Source: Yponomeuta sedellus (Eukaryota > Arthropoda > Insecta > Lepidoptera > Yponomeutidae). Taken from it: DNA of 64,000 nucleotides. The position numbers and the translations under genes were made by a program. Where the stretch lies: assembly GCA_934045075.1 (NCBI GenBank), contig OW203736.1, positions 7,331,109 to 7,395,108 on the forward strand, given 5' to 3'. Position 1 is the first letter of the stretch. Every line of letters starts with the position of its first letter. Positions 9,868 to 20,153 of this stretch are shown piece after piece. A model generated the notes under the pieces. That model saw only the letters and a program-made list of their open reading frames with translations, did no database searches and was not told the DNA's origin.

Positions 9868-10120
9868 CTTCTTCTTCTTCTTCAGGCTATATTAGTCCAC
9901 TGCTGGATATAGCCCTCCCCTAATGAGCGCCATAGTGCAAGGTTGTGCCATCATTGGGGGGTAATGCCCATAATCCCCACGCTGGGCATGCGGGTTGAGG
10001 ATCGCAGTTTGGTGGTATTGTACTGCTGGGGGCGCTGCTGCCCACCCCCCGGTTTGTATCCCTTAGTCGCCTATTACGACACCCGCGGGAAGAATTTGGG
10101 TTGGTGCTATTCTCTAGGCC
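9868..10120 (-). mobile_element. R-S short element, full length
   Basis: Antisense copy with a (GAA)n tail at the left edge, all internal blocks, and the GGCCTAGAGAATAGCACC start at 10120. It abuts the S5 head at 9862, so the two SINE types lie back to back. Confidence 0.8.
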
Positions 10121-10446
10121 GGTCGATAAACAGATCGATTTTTCTATCACCCCGTACAGCCCCAAAAACGACAGAAGATATTTATTTTCACAGGCCCGCC
10201 GAAAATCAAAACTTTTCACGCGAACTTCTAGACGAAATCGCCGCTAGGCCGACGAGCCAATTAAACGCCGAGTTTATCTTGTTCTCGAGTATCATAATCG
10301 TAATCCGATGCCGGGTATCGATGAGTTATGATTTGCCCATTTCGGTCAAAGGGGTTATTCTGGCGTGTTGGATAGTCTTTGTTACTGATTTTGTTCAGAC
10401 AAATATTGAAAGCGACAACTGTCGGTCGGGAGTCACAAATGTTAGT
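10121..10446 (+). other. Open stretch of unknown origin
   Basis: An open frame runs from inside the R-S element through this stretch to a TAA at 10447-10449 (about 110 codons outside the element). The peptide has an acidic/polar start (FSRELLDEIAARP) and a hydrophobic segment (VKGVILACWIVFVTDFV). I do not recognise it. It could be a decayed exon, part of an unknown element, or a chance ORF. Confidence 0.2.
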
Positions 10447-10460
10447 TAAAACTCACAAGT

Positions 10461-10665
10461 GACAACTTTGACTTACAACTGACAATTGAGACTTATCGTA
10501 CAACTTAAAGGTGAGACTTACAACTGAAAGTTGAGACTTACAACTGACAGTTGAGACTTACAACTGAAAGTTGAGACTTACAACTGAAAGTTGAGACTTA
10601 CAACTGACAGTTGAGACTTACAACTGACAGTTGAGACTTACAATTGACAGTTAAGACTAAAACCT
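10461..10665. repeat. 20-bp minisatellite
   Basis: Seven near-perfect 20-bp units, GAGACTTACAACTGAMAGTT, from 10513 to 10652, with about three degenerate units before and one after. M is A,C,A,A,C,C,C along the array. Each unit contains the near-palindrome CAACTGAMAGTTG. Confidence 0.95.
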
Positions 10666-10679
10666 GGAGATTGATTTTT

Positions 10680-11145
10680 TAGACAAATTGCTTTCCAATA
10701 TTTCCGTTTATTAATCTTCGATCTCAGTTCTGATTCGGGTAATAAAAGACTATCATACATTTTAGTATATGCTTCTATATCTATCTAACAAATATCACCG
10801 TCATTTAGAAGCACATAGATTATTCTGGAAGAAAGAAGCTATAATTATGGTACCGATATATTGAAAATTTACTAACCGCTTGAAAATTATTTAAAAATCA
10901 TTTAGGTACGGTATAAGAATAAGTTCGACTCAAGTGAAACGACTCATAACAGCTATTGAACTACTGCCTTGACAATTTAGCAATAGCAAACTGGATTATC
11001 CAGTAGAGTTGTGGATTCGATTCCTACTGGACACCGCCGTACTAAGTTGGTACATTGACATGATTATCAGTGATTTTTTCCTTTAATCAAGCCTTGTCTG
11101 GTTACCATAACATAAGAGATGCTAGTTTGAGATCAGGACAAGAAA
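10680..11145. other. No recognised feature
   Basis: AT-rich sequence without motif, repeat or plausible coding frame. Confidence 0.45.
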
Positions 11146-11147
11146 AT

Positions 11148-11193
11148 TGTACTGCCAGCCTGGGTACTATTGGGTACCCAGGCTGACAGTACA
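11148..11193. repeat. 20-bp inverted repeat
   Basis: Arms 11148-11167 and 11174-11193 pair except at one position, with a 6-nt loop. A third partial copy (GGTACCTGGGTA) follows immediately. Confidence 0.85.
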
Positions 11194-11199
11194 GGTACC

Positions 11200-11815
11200 T
11201 GGGTATTAATTGTACTACGACGAGGCGAGTCGCGCTTTGTAACGTCAATAGTCGTGACTTTCCAGAACATTAACTGTAAAATTTTGACATTTCATCGCCA
11301 CATAACGAGTGACTCGCGTTATCATCGTATTTCACTGCTTTACCTACCGAATCACCGTTCAATATAACTGGTTTAAAATGCTAACTACTTACTTATATTA
11401 TTGGATTAATCACAACCATGCCGCATACAACAAGTGTGCAGCGCCATCTAGTGATTTATTTTGGTACTAACAATTTGGCCAAAAGGGTTATGTTTTACCT
11501 TTGCTGGAATGTAACGATATAATTATTCTCGAACGAAGCAAATCCGCTCAAACCTTCCAAAGTGAGACCCTTCGGTAGGGCGAAGTTACCCGGCTCAAGT
11601 CGGCGAGATTAGATAAACGTGTTAAATTGCGTTAATTTTACGCGTTATTGCCAATATTACTAGTATGATTGCCCCAAATACGTGTCACGTTATGTCAAGG
11701 TTAGTAGACGCGTTTCCTATTCCCGTTCCGCCTCACCGGGTTTTCCCGCATTGAAGATTTGGTTAGAAATCGACAATTTATTTCGCAGTAAAGAGTTTAC
11801 ACTCTGTTTGTTGAA
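11200..11815. other. No recognised feature
   Basis: Contains the insect-repeat-like string GCGCCATCTAGTG at about 11442, but no element boundaries can be drawn. Confidence 0.4.
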
Positions 11816-11816
11816 T

Positions 11817-11946
11817 CTTCTTCTTTTTCTTCAGGCTATATTATGTAGTCCACTGCTGAACATAGCCTTCCCCTAACGAGTGCCTTATCACCCTGTCTTC
11901 AGCTTACTACATTCAGTATCTGCCGGCAATTTTTCTCAGATCGTCA
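11817..11946 (-). mobile_element. RTE LINE 3' end fragment
   Basis: Antisense RTE terminus: (GAA)n tail, the shared 60-bp end, then the ORF2 C-terminal stretch up to the GATCTGAGAAAAATTGCCGG region, where it stops. Confidence 0.7.
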
Positions 11947-12331
11947 ATGTTTGTTGAATGTAGTACGTTAGCCACTGGTTGATTGTAGCGGTGAAAAAAA
12001 CAACGGAAACACTTATCAAATCGTTTTAAGCATAATTCAGCAACTTTCCGTCATAGGGTTGTCTGGAAGTAATTGCTTTTAGCAGTAAGGTCGCCAATTG
12101 TACTTTGTATTTTAACATGTTTTATAATAGTTGCTCTGGTACATAAGGGATTTTCTTATCTTATCTTATACTAAATCAGCCGCTACTTAAGTGATAGGAT
12201 TCCACTATTGCCATCAATACATTAAATATGATGACTTTTACGTAATATGCCTGTCCTGAAGCTTCACAGTGCAGCCTGCAGGATTTCATGGATGCGTCAC
12301 AAAGTTGCTATCCCAGTGGCGTGGTTCTGAG

Positions 12332-12466
12332 AAACACGGAACCGCTCGGAAAAATGCCACTAGCATTAGTCATAGACGGTTTAGCCATCCATGCACTGAT
12401 GGCGCCCTGTGTTGCTTAACCTCCATGTTCGTTTAAGATCACTCAGACAGCCGGGGCTACGAGCGA
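12332..12466 (-). mobile_element. S5 SINE, 5' head fragment
   Basis: Antisense head only, from GAAACACGGAACCGCTCGG to the hairpin-prone start near 12466. The 5S-like block is mutated (GCCATCCATGC...), so the promoter is probably dead. Confidence 0.65.
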
Positions 12467-12845
12467 TTCAATCTTTCGTCGCACAATTTTACTGGTACAG
12501 AAAAGAGTTTAATAGTATTTGTACCATAGACCTTTAGGGGTTGGTCAGTGGGAATTATTTGTGGGACTTGGGGATACTTAGTGGGCCTTTGAATTCGTGT
12601 CACTGTTCTCCAGTAGGAGCCAACGGGTGTGTACGAATGGGAATTATTGAAGAGAGAACTTCTGGTTGGGTGCTAATCCCTGGATTAAGCTAAGACTCCT
12701 CTTGTAATCTAGGCCTCGATCCTCGGGTTTCCTAAGGTATTAGTTTTGACGCGTTCAGGGGTATTAAGTGTGACGTCTTTACTAGTACGACTACTTTGAT
12801 TCGTGTTGTATTGTATTTTCGATTCTGCCAAACTAACTTAAAGTT
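12467..12845. other. No recognised feature
   Basis: Mixed-composition sequence without recognisable motif. Confidence 0.4.
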
Positions 12846-12847
12846 TT

Positions 12848-12957
12848 TTCTTCTTGTTCAGGCTATATTAGTCCACTGCTGGACATAGCCCTCCCCTAAT
12901 GAGCGCCATAGCGCAAGGTTGTGCTGTCATTGGGGGGGGGGGTAATGCCCATAATCT
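12848..12957 (-). mobile_element. R-S element, 3' end only
   Basis: Antisense terminal 110 bp with a G10 run at 12934-12945, broken off within the CATAATC block. Confidence 0.7.
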
Positions 12958-12959
12958 GA

Positions 12960-14024
12960 CACTATCACCTACTTTTATATAATACATATTTCGATAATAA
13001 TTAAAAATAAAATTGTCATGGGGAAATTCCATACCACTCACGCACGCCGGTGGAAAAAAGTTAACTTGTTGTTGTTTTTATTATTTTTGTCATTTAAATC
13101 TGTATACAATGAAATTTTAATAATAATTGTAATATGTATTGTGTTGTAATCAATTTATTTGCTCTATACTTATTTAATCAATTTTAATTTGTCACTGAAG
13201 TGTAACATTTTTTTTTTTTTGTAAACAATTACTATTTGTGTCCTGTTGCTATTTTGTGTGTGATATATATATTTTTATTATTTATTTTTTATATAATGAC
13301 GAATATTATGTAATAATATCAATTCACTCACTAAAAGGGACGGGCTGAAAACCAGCGCCGAGACTACGCATGCAGTCACGGCAATAAAGCTAAGCCCATT
13401 CCTTTTTACCACAAACATGTGAATGAGACAATAATTATGATTTATAATTTTTGGTGTTGTGTGGACGCTATTATCATTATTTATAACACACATGTTGACG
13501 ACAGTCGACAGAATATCTACTTTCACAAGCGTGAATTTTATTCAGTTGAGATAGGGGCGGTTTTACTACTCGTCTAGAAATGCTGTCCTTAGGCATAACT
13601 ATTTAATAACACTCTACGTTATAAAAGCCATTAATTCGCGTCATTAGACTAAATTGGCAATAAAGAACGAGACAAAGCGTGTAGCATAAATAAAAGATTA
13701 GTACTAAACGTCTGGGTAGACCTAAATGAGTACGATTTGGTACCTAGGCCAAGATCTAATTATTTATTGCCGAAAAAAGGACACCAGTTGTAAGTGTTCC
13801 ATCCACTTAACAATAGCGCCAGTTGGCGGTATCATGTGAAACCGCAATATGAGGTTAATATAATTTTATTTATTTAAGTTTACAAGGCCTCAAGCGGCGT
13901 AAATACTGTGTCCTTAGGGACAGTTACATATTTTCGCCGTTTGTGGTTGAGACGATGGGTCCGTGGGGTCCCGAGGCGCGTAAACTTCCCAAAGAAATAT
14001 CGAAAAGTCAGGGATATCTGTCAG
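12960..14024. other. No recognised feature
   Basis: Strongly AT-rich to about 13550, then mixed. There are poly-T runs at about 13210 and a TATATATA stretch at about 13262. No gene or known repeat identified. Confidence 0.4.
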
Positions 14025-14025
14025 A

Positions 14026-14156
14026 TGAAGCGCTCGTGGCCTAGGCGAACCGAGTGGTTGGAATCAATCACTTGAGTGAAGCTACGACAGGCGCGGTCAG
14101 GTGCAGGATGGGTACCGCTAGTGGCATTTTTCTGAGCGCTTCTTGCGAAGCACGGG
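14026..14156 (+). mobile_element. S5 SINE, 5' head fragment
   Basis: Sense head: GCGCTCGTGGCCTAGGCG, GGCGCGGTCAGGTGCAGGAT, then a gap in the C-box region (GGATGGGTACC; GACCGTCCCGTGACT partly lost). It ends at GCGAAGCACGG. Confidence 0.75.
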
Positions 14157-14342
14157 ATATCTCAAAAATGGCTGACGTAATTTTAAAGTTTGAAAGTAAT
14201 AAAAAGAATTAAAGTAATGGTGTAAAGAGGATTGCACCGTTACAAAGGCATCTTTAGTATTATAACTTGAGGGCCAGTTCCTGAATTGAGAATTTCACTT
14301 AGTAAATACTTAAATGCTGTGTGGTGTCGGCTTAGCAAATAG

Positions 14343-14491
14343 CATACATACATACATACATAACCTCACGCCTGTACCTCAGATGGGTAGGCAGGGACCA
14401 GGGACTGCCACTTGCCACGATCCTGACGGTTCACCTTCGCTTCTTTGACGTTCATAAGTCGTTCCATGCACGCAAGCCGGTTCCGGGTACT
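14343..14491 (-). mobile_element. LINE ORF2 3' terminus, family D
   Basis: Antisense D copy with a CATA tail at its left edge and GCCGGTTCCGGGTAC at its right, the same right boundary as the copies at 4534 and 31637. Confidence 0.7.
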
Positions 14492-14529
14492 TTACATCTT
14501 TCACTTTGCTATTACATCTGGTCGATAGC

Positions 14530-14772
14530 GAATAGCACCAACCCAAATTCTTTCCGCGGGTGTCGTAAAAGGCGACTAAGGGACACAAACTGGGGGGTGG
14601 GCAGCAGCGCCCCGTGCAGTACAATTCCACCAAACTGGTATCCCCAACCCGCATGCCCAGCGTGGGGATTATGGGCATTACCCCCCAATGATGGCACAAC
14701 CTTGCGCTATGGCGCTCATTAGGGGAGGGCTATGTCCAGCAGTGGACTAATGTGGCCTGAAGAAGAAGTAGA
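14530..14772 (+). mobile_element. R-S short element, full length
   Basis: Sense copy from GAATAGCACCAACCC to GGACTAATGTGGCCTGAAGA plus (AAG)n. It is intact over all blocks and follows directly on the D fragment. Confidence 0.8.
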
Positions 14773-14804
14773 AATACTTAGGTAACGTTCGGTCACGCTC
14801 TATA

Positions 14805-15287
14805 CTGAGTGCTTAGTGCGAGTTTGACAGATCCAATCGAATATCTTTACTACCGCGTTAATCGAGCATTGAGTAGTGAGTATGAGTAAGTTAACCGTTC
14901 GAACTGGCAAAACGCTGTCACAGTACAACTCGCACTCGCGTTGATTCGTGTTTTGGCTAGTAAACGTGTTCACTTCTCAACGTAAACCATTACCACTCGC
15001 ACTCAGCAATTTTAATTTCCATACTTGTCGCTAGGTGGCGTTTCCTCGATGCCATAGAAATATGAGTAAGTATACGTTAACGCGATCGAGTAGTTAAAAA
15101 ACTCGCACACGCGTTTATTCGTGTTTTGGCTGGTAACGTGTCCACTTCTCAACGCAAACCATTACAACTCGCACTCAGCAATTTTAATTTCCATACTTGT
15201 CGCTAGGTGGCACTTCCTCGATGCCATAGAAATATGAGTTTACGTTAACGTGATCGAGTAGTTAAAAAACTCGCACTAAGCACTCAG
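14805..15287. mobile_element. MITE-like element G with internal duplication
   Basis: Inverted copy of the element at 6737-7047 with the same terminal CTGAGTGCTTAGTGCGAGTT. It is 483 bp instead of 311 because a segment of about 170 bp (from GTGTTTTGGCTRGTAAACGTG to the TCGAGTAGTTAAAAAACTCG block) is repeated in tandem. Confidence 0.75.
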
Positions 15288-15537
15288 AGAAACTCGAAGA
15301 CCCAAAACTACAGTTAAGGTGCTAACTAGCGCCACTAACGGAAAAAAATCATAACTTGTGTTATAAATTATAATACGCATTTATTTAAACGTGAACATGA
15401 GAAATCTTAAGAACTGTGACAACTACTATTAGAATCTATAGTCTAGAACCTAGAACCATCAACCAAGAACTTCTATCACTTTCCGCCAAAACCGACCTTT
15501 TTTGGTGGAAATCGATTAAAGTTCTATTGATTATATT

Positions 15538-15741
15538 GACGACCTCTGTGGCGTAGCGGTAACACGTCTGCCTACCATGCAAGAGGTCCTGGGTTCAAAT
15601 CCCGGCTGGGGACAAAAAAAAAGCTCAGGTCTTGGATGTTTACATGTTTGTGATGACGTTGTTTCTGGTTCCCACGATACAGGGTATCCTAGTGTGGGGC
15701 CAGAAGCAATGTATGTGCTTGGATGTAAATGTTATGTTATT
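15538..15741 (+). mobile_element. tRNA-headed SINE, family tA, best copy
   Basis: Starts GACGACCTCTGTGGCGTAGC. The B box is GGTTCAAATCC, followed by an A9 linker and the body through GGTATCCTAGTGTGGGGCC. It is the cleanest tA copy for a consensus. Confidence 0.85.
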
Positions 15742-16464
15742 GATCATAGGTTCATCATAGCTGGCTCTTATCATACAGGCTTTAGCTTAGTATAAGGGCC
15801 AGCAAACACCATTGTACATTTCTTTCTATATTACTGATTAAGGCTTGTTTAGTTATATTAATGATGTACCTACTGTTAATAACTAAGAAAATGATGTGCA
15901 TGCAATTATAATTTAATAGATAAACAGTTTAAGTGATGTACAAACCCACATTATGCTTTTGAACAATAAACAAATTTTTTTTTATTTTTTTTTAGACTGT
16001 AAGTTCTAAAAATAGGTATCACAGTTGTTGACATTTCTCATGTTCACTTTTAGTTCAAAACATATTACATTTTTATCTTAGTCATGATTTTTTCCATTGG
16101 TGGCGCAAGTTAGCGTCCAAAAACGCCTTAAGTATTTATTTACTTAGCAAAATTATCAATTGAGAAACTAGCCCTATATCTTTCAAAATATCTAATGAAG
16201 TGGCACCCTTCCGTCAGTGGAAACATTTAAAGGCCTGCGCAGACGAGGGACTCATGTCCCCAAGGGACTAAAGCCCCTAAATCGTAAAAAATGTCCTCCG
16301 AGTACTTGTCGCGGACTCAACGCCTACGGTGTACGGTCATTTGATCCCCGGAAATTGAGTGAAGCGTACGCTATGGAAGCAAATATTCTGGGATTGCATT
16401 GTGTTGTAAATTACATGAAGTTGAAAACGAAAAGGCGTTTTAAAAAAAAACCGCGAACTTTTGT

Positions 16465-16969
16465 CCAGTCCGGTCTCTAGAAGGACCCATTTGCTGTCTT
16501 TGGAGAGAGCACAAAGATCTATCTTAAAGGTAGCATTTAAAAAACCATTTAGATATCCTACCGTAAATCTGTATAAAGATTGTAAGGTTCTGTCAATTAG
16601 ACAACTGTTTATTGATAAACTGTCCTTTCTCAATATCTTCGTCTTATCAACTGTCCCAATTAACAATCCATTCTTTTTAAACGAAACCCTAAAGTTCCCG
16701 TCGCTAGTATGAGGTCTACTTTTGCTCAACGAATCGAAGCATTTTTAGGACCTTTTCTATTAAACAAATTATTTCTTACCTGCCAACTTAAAAACTGCAC
16801 TCCTCATGAAGTAAATCAAAATATATTTAACTACCTTAACGGCTTGAGCTACGAAGCATCTTATGCATAATAAAATAATCTTCTACAACCTAAATCTAAA
16901 ACACGCCTATATACACACACACACACACATACACAAAAACACACACACACAAACAAACACACCCTCACA

Positions 16970-17028
<59 letters not shown>

Positions 17029-17212
17029 CACAAACACGAGCTGTACTCAAAATAATTAAAAGTAATAATATTTAGCTTTAAGTATAATAAATTTGTATCA
17101 AATGTTGATTTTCATAAGGATTACGTTGTAAATATAATTGTCTAAGATACTGTACAACAAGATGTGATTTATTTTTAAATAAACAATTATCTTATCTTAA
17201 TTATCTTATGTC
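16465..17212 (+). mobile_element. LINE ORF2 C-terminus and 3' UTR
   Basis: The first frame reads LERAQRSILKVAFKKPFRYP and SIRQLFIDKLS. After a frameshift near 16710 another frame reads FAQRIEAFLGPFLLNKLF and YLNGLSYEASYA, ending at a stop at about 16869. Both match the style of non-LTR RT C-termini. The 3' UTR holds an AC array and ends in ATCTTATCTTAATTATCTTA, a typical short-repeat LINE tail. Pseudogenised. Confidence 0.7.
16911..17029. repeat. AC dinucleotide microsatellite
   Basis: Interrupted at the 5' side, then pure for about 45 bp. It lies within the 3' UTR of the LINE fragment. Confidence 0.95.
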
Positions 17213-17350
17213 CTCGGTAACTTGAGAGACTTTTCGTATGGGGTACTTTTAGTCCTTTGTGTGCGTTATTCGATACAATTTATAAGAGATTTCGATATCG
17301 ACGGTCAAAAAAGTACCCGGGGGATAGTCCCTCGTCTGCGCAGCCCTTAA

Positions 17351-17820
17351 AGCTACTCATTCTGTGACGGCAGCGGTAAACAGCCGTCCAAAATGAAACG
17401 AAACAGTAATTTGAGTAGTATCTTGTCGCGGGCGCGATGGGATTACTCGCGCAGTTAACTCCGAAAGGATATACGGCCGTGTATGAACGCGGATTAGCTA
17501 CTCGGTACCGACAGCAGGATAAATGGGGACGCTTCGCAAACAGCGAGTTTGAGTGACGTAAACAATTTGGTGACGTAATCCCGAGGTATACTCGTGTTTT
17601 GACACAAATGGTGACATTATATTGAATGAGAGAAAACGATGTACCTATCCATCGAGGGATGATGTGGAAAAAAGACAGTTGGCAAATAACATACTTATAG
17701 TAGTGCCATTACCGCGTAACATGTTAGAGCTAAAAATTAGCGTTTACTTATAGACGTTTCATAATAAATCAACGTTCAGGTAACCCGATACCGCTCCACC
17801 CGTTTTTTTTACAATTATTC
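17351..17820. other. No recognised feature
   Basis: GC-moderate sequence after the TTAA element. No motif or window-internal repeat seen. Confidence 0.4.
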
Positions 17821-17821
17821 G

Positions 17822-18092
17822 TTATGAAATGAAATGAAAAGGTTTTTCACTTGTAAAGTTTATTAAACTGCAGTATCTACTGCAGCTTAATGAACTTAAC
17901 AAGTCAAACTAGGTGTCCATTTCAAAATCTAGATCATTTTGGAGAAAAATGGACAAAAAAACTCCAAACTTAGTCTTTTGAAAGTCCTTAATTAACAGAG
18001 TTTACATAATTATTTTAAAACATAAAACTCATGCATTGTACTGGCTTTAATTCCAGACATCATTGTCATCTAAATATTAGTTAACCCATTAA
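17822..18092. mobile_element. Dispersed repeat family I
   Basis: Shares GAAATGAAAAGGTTTTTCA, CAAACTAGGTGTCCATTTC, TCTAGATCATTTTGGAGAAA and ATTGTACTGGCTTTAATTCC with the inverted copy at 59636-59872 and parts at 47887-47978 and 63826-63905. Ends and class are unknown; no coding frame. Confidence 0.6.
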
Positions 18093-18189
18093 AGCCTAGC
18101 GGTGCCGATACGGTACAGAGCGGTACAAGCAGCTTAAAGCTGATGCGTGTATATCACTTTGGTGCGCTTGTTAAATGTTTTTTAAATGC

Positions 18190-18316
18190 GTTTACTTAAA
18201 GAGCACTGATTAGCCTCTGGTAGTTTATCCCACATATTCACTGCACGGTTCGGCAAGAAGTGTTTTCTGGGATTGCTTGTCCATGGTTTCTAAGCCAATT
18301 TCAGCGAGTGCCCTCT
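18190..18316 (-). mobile_element. LINE RT C-terminal remnant (RGHSLKL type)
   Basis: Minus strand reads RGHSLKLA, a stop, then NPRKHFLPNRAVNMWDKLPE. The order RGHSLKL...FxxRxVNxWNxLPE is a well-known C-terminal signature of CR1/L2-like non-LTR elements. Short, with an in-frame stop. Confidence 0.65.
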
Positions 18317-18333
18317 AACAGATTTTTATTATA

Positions 18334-18402
18334 AAAACCTATTTAGAGGCTAAAAATTCCACCCATGCTGGGACTCAAACCCGCGACCTCTGGCTAACCG
18401 TG
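18334..18402 (-). mobile_element. tC element fragment
   Basis: AAAACCTATTTAGAGGCTAA, CCCATGCTGGGACTCAAACC and CCTCTGGCTAACCGTGCCA. Broken off in the anticodon-arm region. Confidence 0.7.
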
Positions 18403-18751
18403 CCATTTTTTTTCCGAGCAAAATTTTGTTTGTTAATAATTTAACTCCTCGAAACTTGGGGCAAAACATGCACAATGCACAATAAAATAAATTGATCGAG
18501 TGTGAAATCGCCGTTGCTATCGGTACAAAAGTTATTTAATGAAAATTAATGAAAGGGTCGAGATGATATAACAGCGTAACGTGCCCGGCATTTAGTTGCC
18601 TGTTGGCGATTTGTTGCAAAAGCACCCAAGGCTGGAAGTGGATTAGAAGGCTTTATGGCTTTATTAACAAATAACTTTTTACAGATACAATTTTGCTTTT
18701 GTCTTCTTTTGATATATTTTTTAAGCAGTAAAGTACTAGCACGTTACCCTA

Positions 18752-18815
18752 CTGCGATGCAGGAAGAGACCCGTGCCCCAGCAGTGTCGACATACAAGGG
18801 TTGATAACGATTTAA
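18752..18815 (+). mobile_element. S5 SINE, 3' tail fragment
   Basis: GATGCAGGAAGAGACCCGTG, CCCAGCAGTG and GGTTGATAACGA. Only the last 64 bp are present. Confidence 0.65.
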
Positions 18816-18879
18816 AATCACTAGCTGTGTTGTTATCCCCGCGTTGTTACCCGCGCGTTATCAATTTTCACATGGTAAT

Positions 18880-18985
18880 AAAAAAAAATCTGCAATGAAA
18901 CGATTTTTTTTTAAATCGCTTCAGCCGTTTAGACGTGAAGAAGTAACAAACATACACACTGACAAACTTTCGTCTTTATAATATT
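18880..18985. mobile_element. Helitron-like fragment
   Basis: CGCTTCAGCCGTTTAGACGT, AACAAACATACACACTGACA and CTTTATAATATTA are in an order I associate with lepidopteran Helitron ends. It adjoins the short Helitron at 18987. Confidence 0.4.
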
Positions 18986-18986
18986 A

Positions 18987-19172
18987 CTAGCTGACCCAGC
19001 AAACTTCGTACCGCCTAACAGTGGATTCTCTTATTTTTTTTTATTTTTCCCTCCGTAAGAACCATCCTCGTACTTCAAGGAATATTCTAGAAAAAGAATT
19101 AGCGAAATCGATACAGCTGCTCTCGAGATTTGCGCTTACCAACACATTCAGCGATTCATTTTTATGTTACGA
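18987..19172 (-). mobile_element. Short non-autonomous Helitron
   Basis: Minus-strand 3' end is GTTTGCTGGGTCAGCTAG, flanked by T; the 5' end begins TCGTAACATAAAAATGAATC, preceded by A. A|TC...CTAG|T fits Helitron insertion between A and T. Five related copies occur in the window, two of them exactly 176 bp. Confidence 0.7.
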
Positions 19173-19433
19173 TAGTAGAAATATATACATATGGTGTGGT
19201 TTCATTAAATGAAAAACACTGGCTTAAAATCTCACAGAATGAAACTGTAAACACGAAGAAACTATCTACGTAAGCCCGTGACAATGACAGGCTGCGAATA
19301 ATTAGTGCCGGTGCCGTTAACAAGACCGCAAACTCATTGCAAATGCCAACGAGCGAAAATCAGGCTAACTGCGCAAAAATACCAACCTATTTACCCGACG
19401 ACTGCGGCGGAGCCCAAAACGAGGGTATTTGAT

Positions 19434-19806
19434 GACGATAATAGCAACGCTTTGTATGACCCCACTGCTGGGGACGGGTCTCCTACTGCATCGCAGGAAG
19501 GTTAAGCCATGGGTACTCCACCACGGGGCCATGTCCGGATTGGTCGAAGATTGTAAGACAGTGGCGCGCCTTACTGTCAGAAGTTACCAAGCCGCCGATA
19601 GGGTCTCTGACCTGGCTTAACGACTGCCATTACATGACAGCCGGCACCAGCTGCTTAACGGGCCTTGCGAAGCACGGAAGCGCTCGGAAAATATGCCAAT
19701 GGCGGTAGTCGCATGATGGTCACCCATCCAGCACCTGACCGCGCCTATTGTTGCTTAACCTAAGTGATTGATTTCAATCACTTGGTTACACTAGGCCACG
19801 AACGGA
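19434..19806 (-). mobile_element. S5 SINE, full length
   Basis: Complete antisense copy. 5S-like block on the minus strand: TTAAGCAACAATAGGCGCGG and GGATGGGTGACC. It is inserted within a K element next to the microsatellite. Confidence 0.85.
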
Positions 19807-19819
19807 TAATGTTTAGCTC

Positions 19820-20153
19820 GTATGTATGTATGTATGTATGTATGTATGTATGTATGTATGTATGTATGTATGTATGTATGTATGTATGTATGTATGTATG
19901 TATGTATGTATGTATGTATGTATGTATGTATGTATGTATGTATGTATGTATGTATGTATGTATGTATGTATGTATGTATGTATGTATGTATGTATGTATG
20001 TATGTATGTATGTATGTATGTATGTATGTATGTATGTATGTATGTATGTATGTATGTATGTATGTATGTATGTATGTATGTATGTATGTATGTATGTATG
20101 TATGTATGTATGTATGTATGTATGTATGTATGTATGTATGTATGTATGTATGT
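19820..20153. repeat. Very long TATG tetranucleotide microsatellite
   Basis: About 83 uninterrupted TATG units (roughly 334 bp). It is open in several frames (YVCM and IHTY repeats), which reflects the period, not a gene. The exact unit count may be an assembly estimate. Confidence 0.97.

Larger units (their letters stand above)
16227..17350. mobile_element. TTAA-flanked DNA element with nested LINE remnant
   Basis: Inverted ends GCCTGCGCAGACGAGGGACT (16233) and GTCCCTCGTCTGCGCAGCCC (17327-17346) are bounded by TTAAAG on both sides (16227-16232, 17347-17352). A TTAA target suggests piggyBac-type insertion, although canonical piggyBac ends start CCC. There is no transposase. The interior is largely replaced by a LINE 3' fragment (16465-17212) and an AC microsatellite, so the element served as an insertion target. 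Confidence 0.6.

Noticed and set aside
9375..9923. 182-codon ORF
   Set aside because: It lies across an antisense S5 SINE and an R-S element; the translated protein is the translation of the repeats.
16217..16480. 87-codon ORF beginning METFKGLRRRGT
   Set aside because: It crosses the left inverted end of a TTAA-flanked element and has no motif; likely chance.
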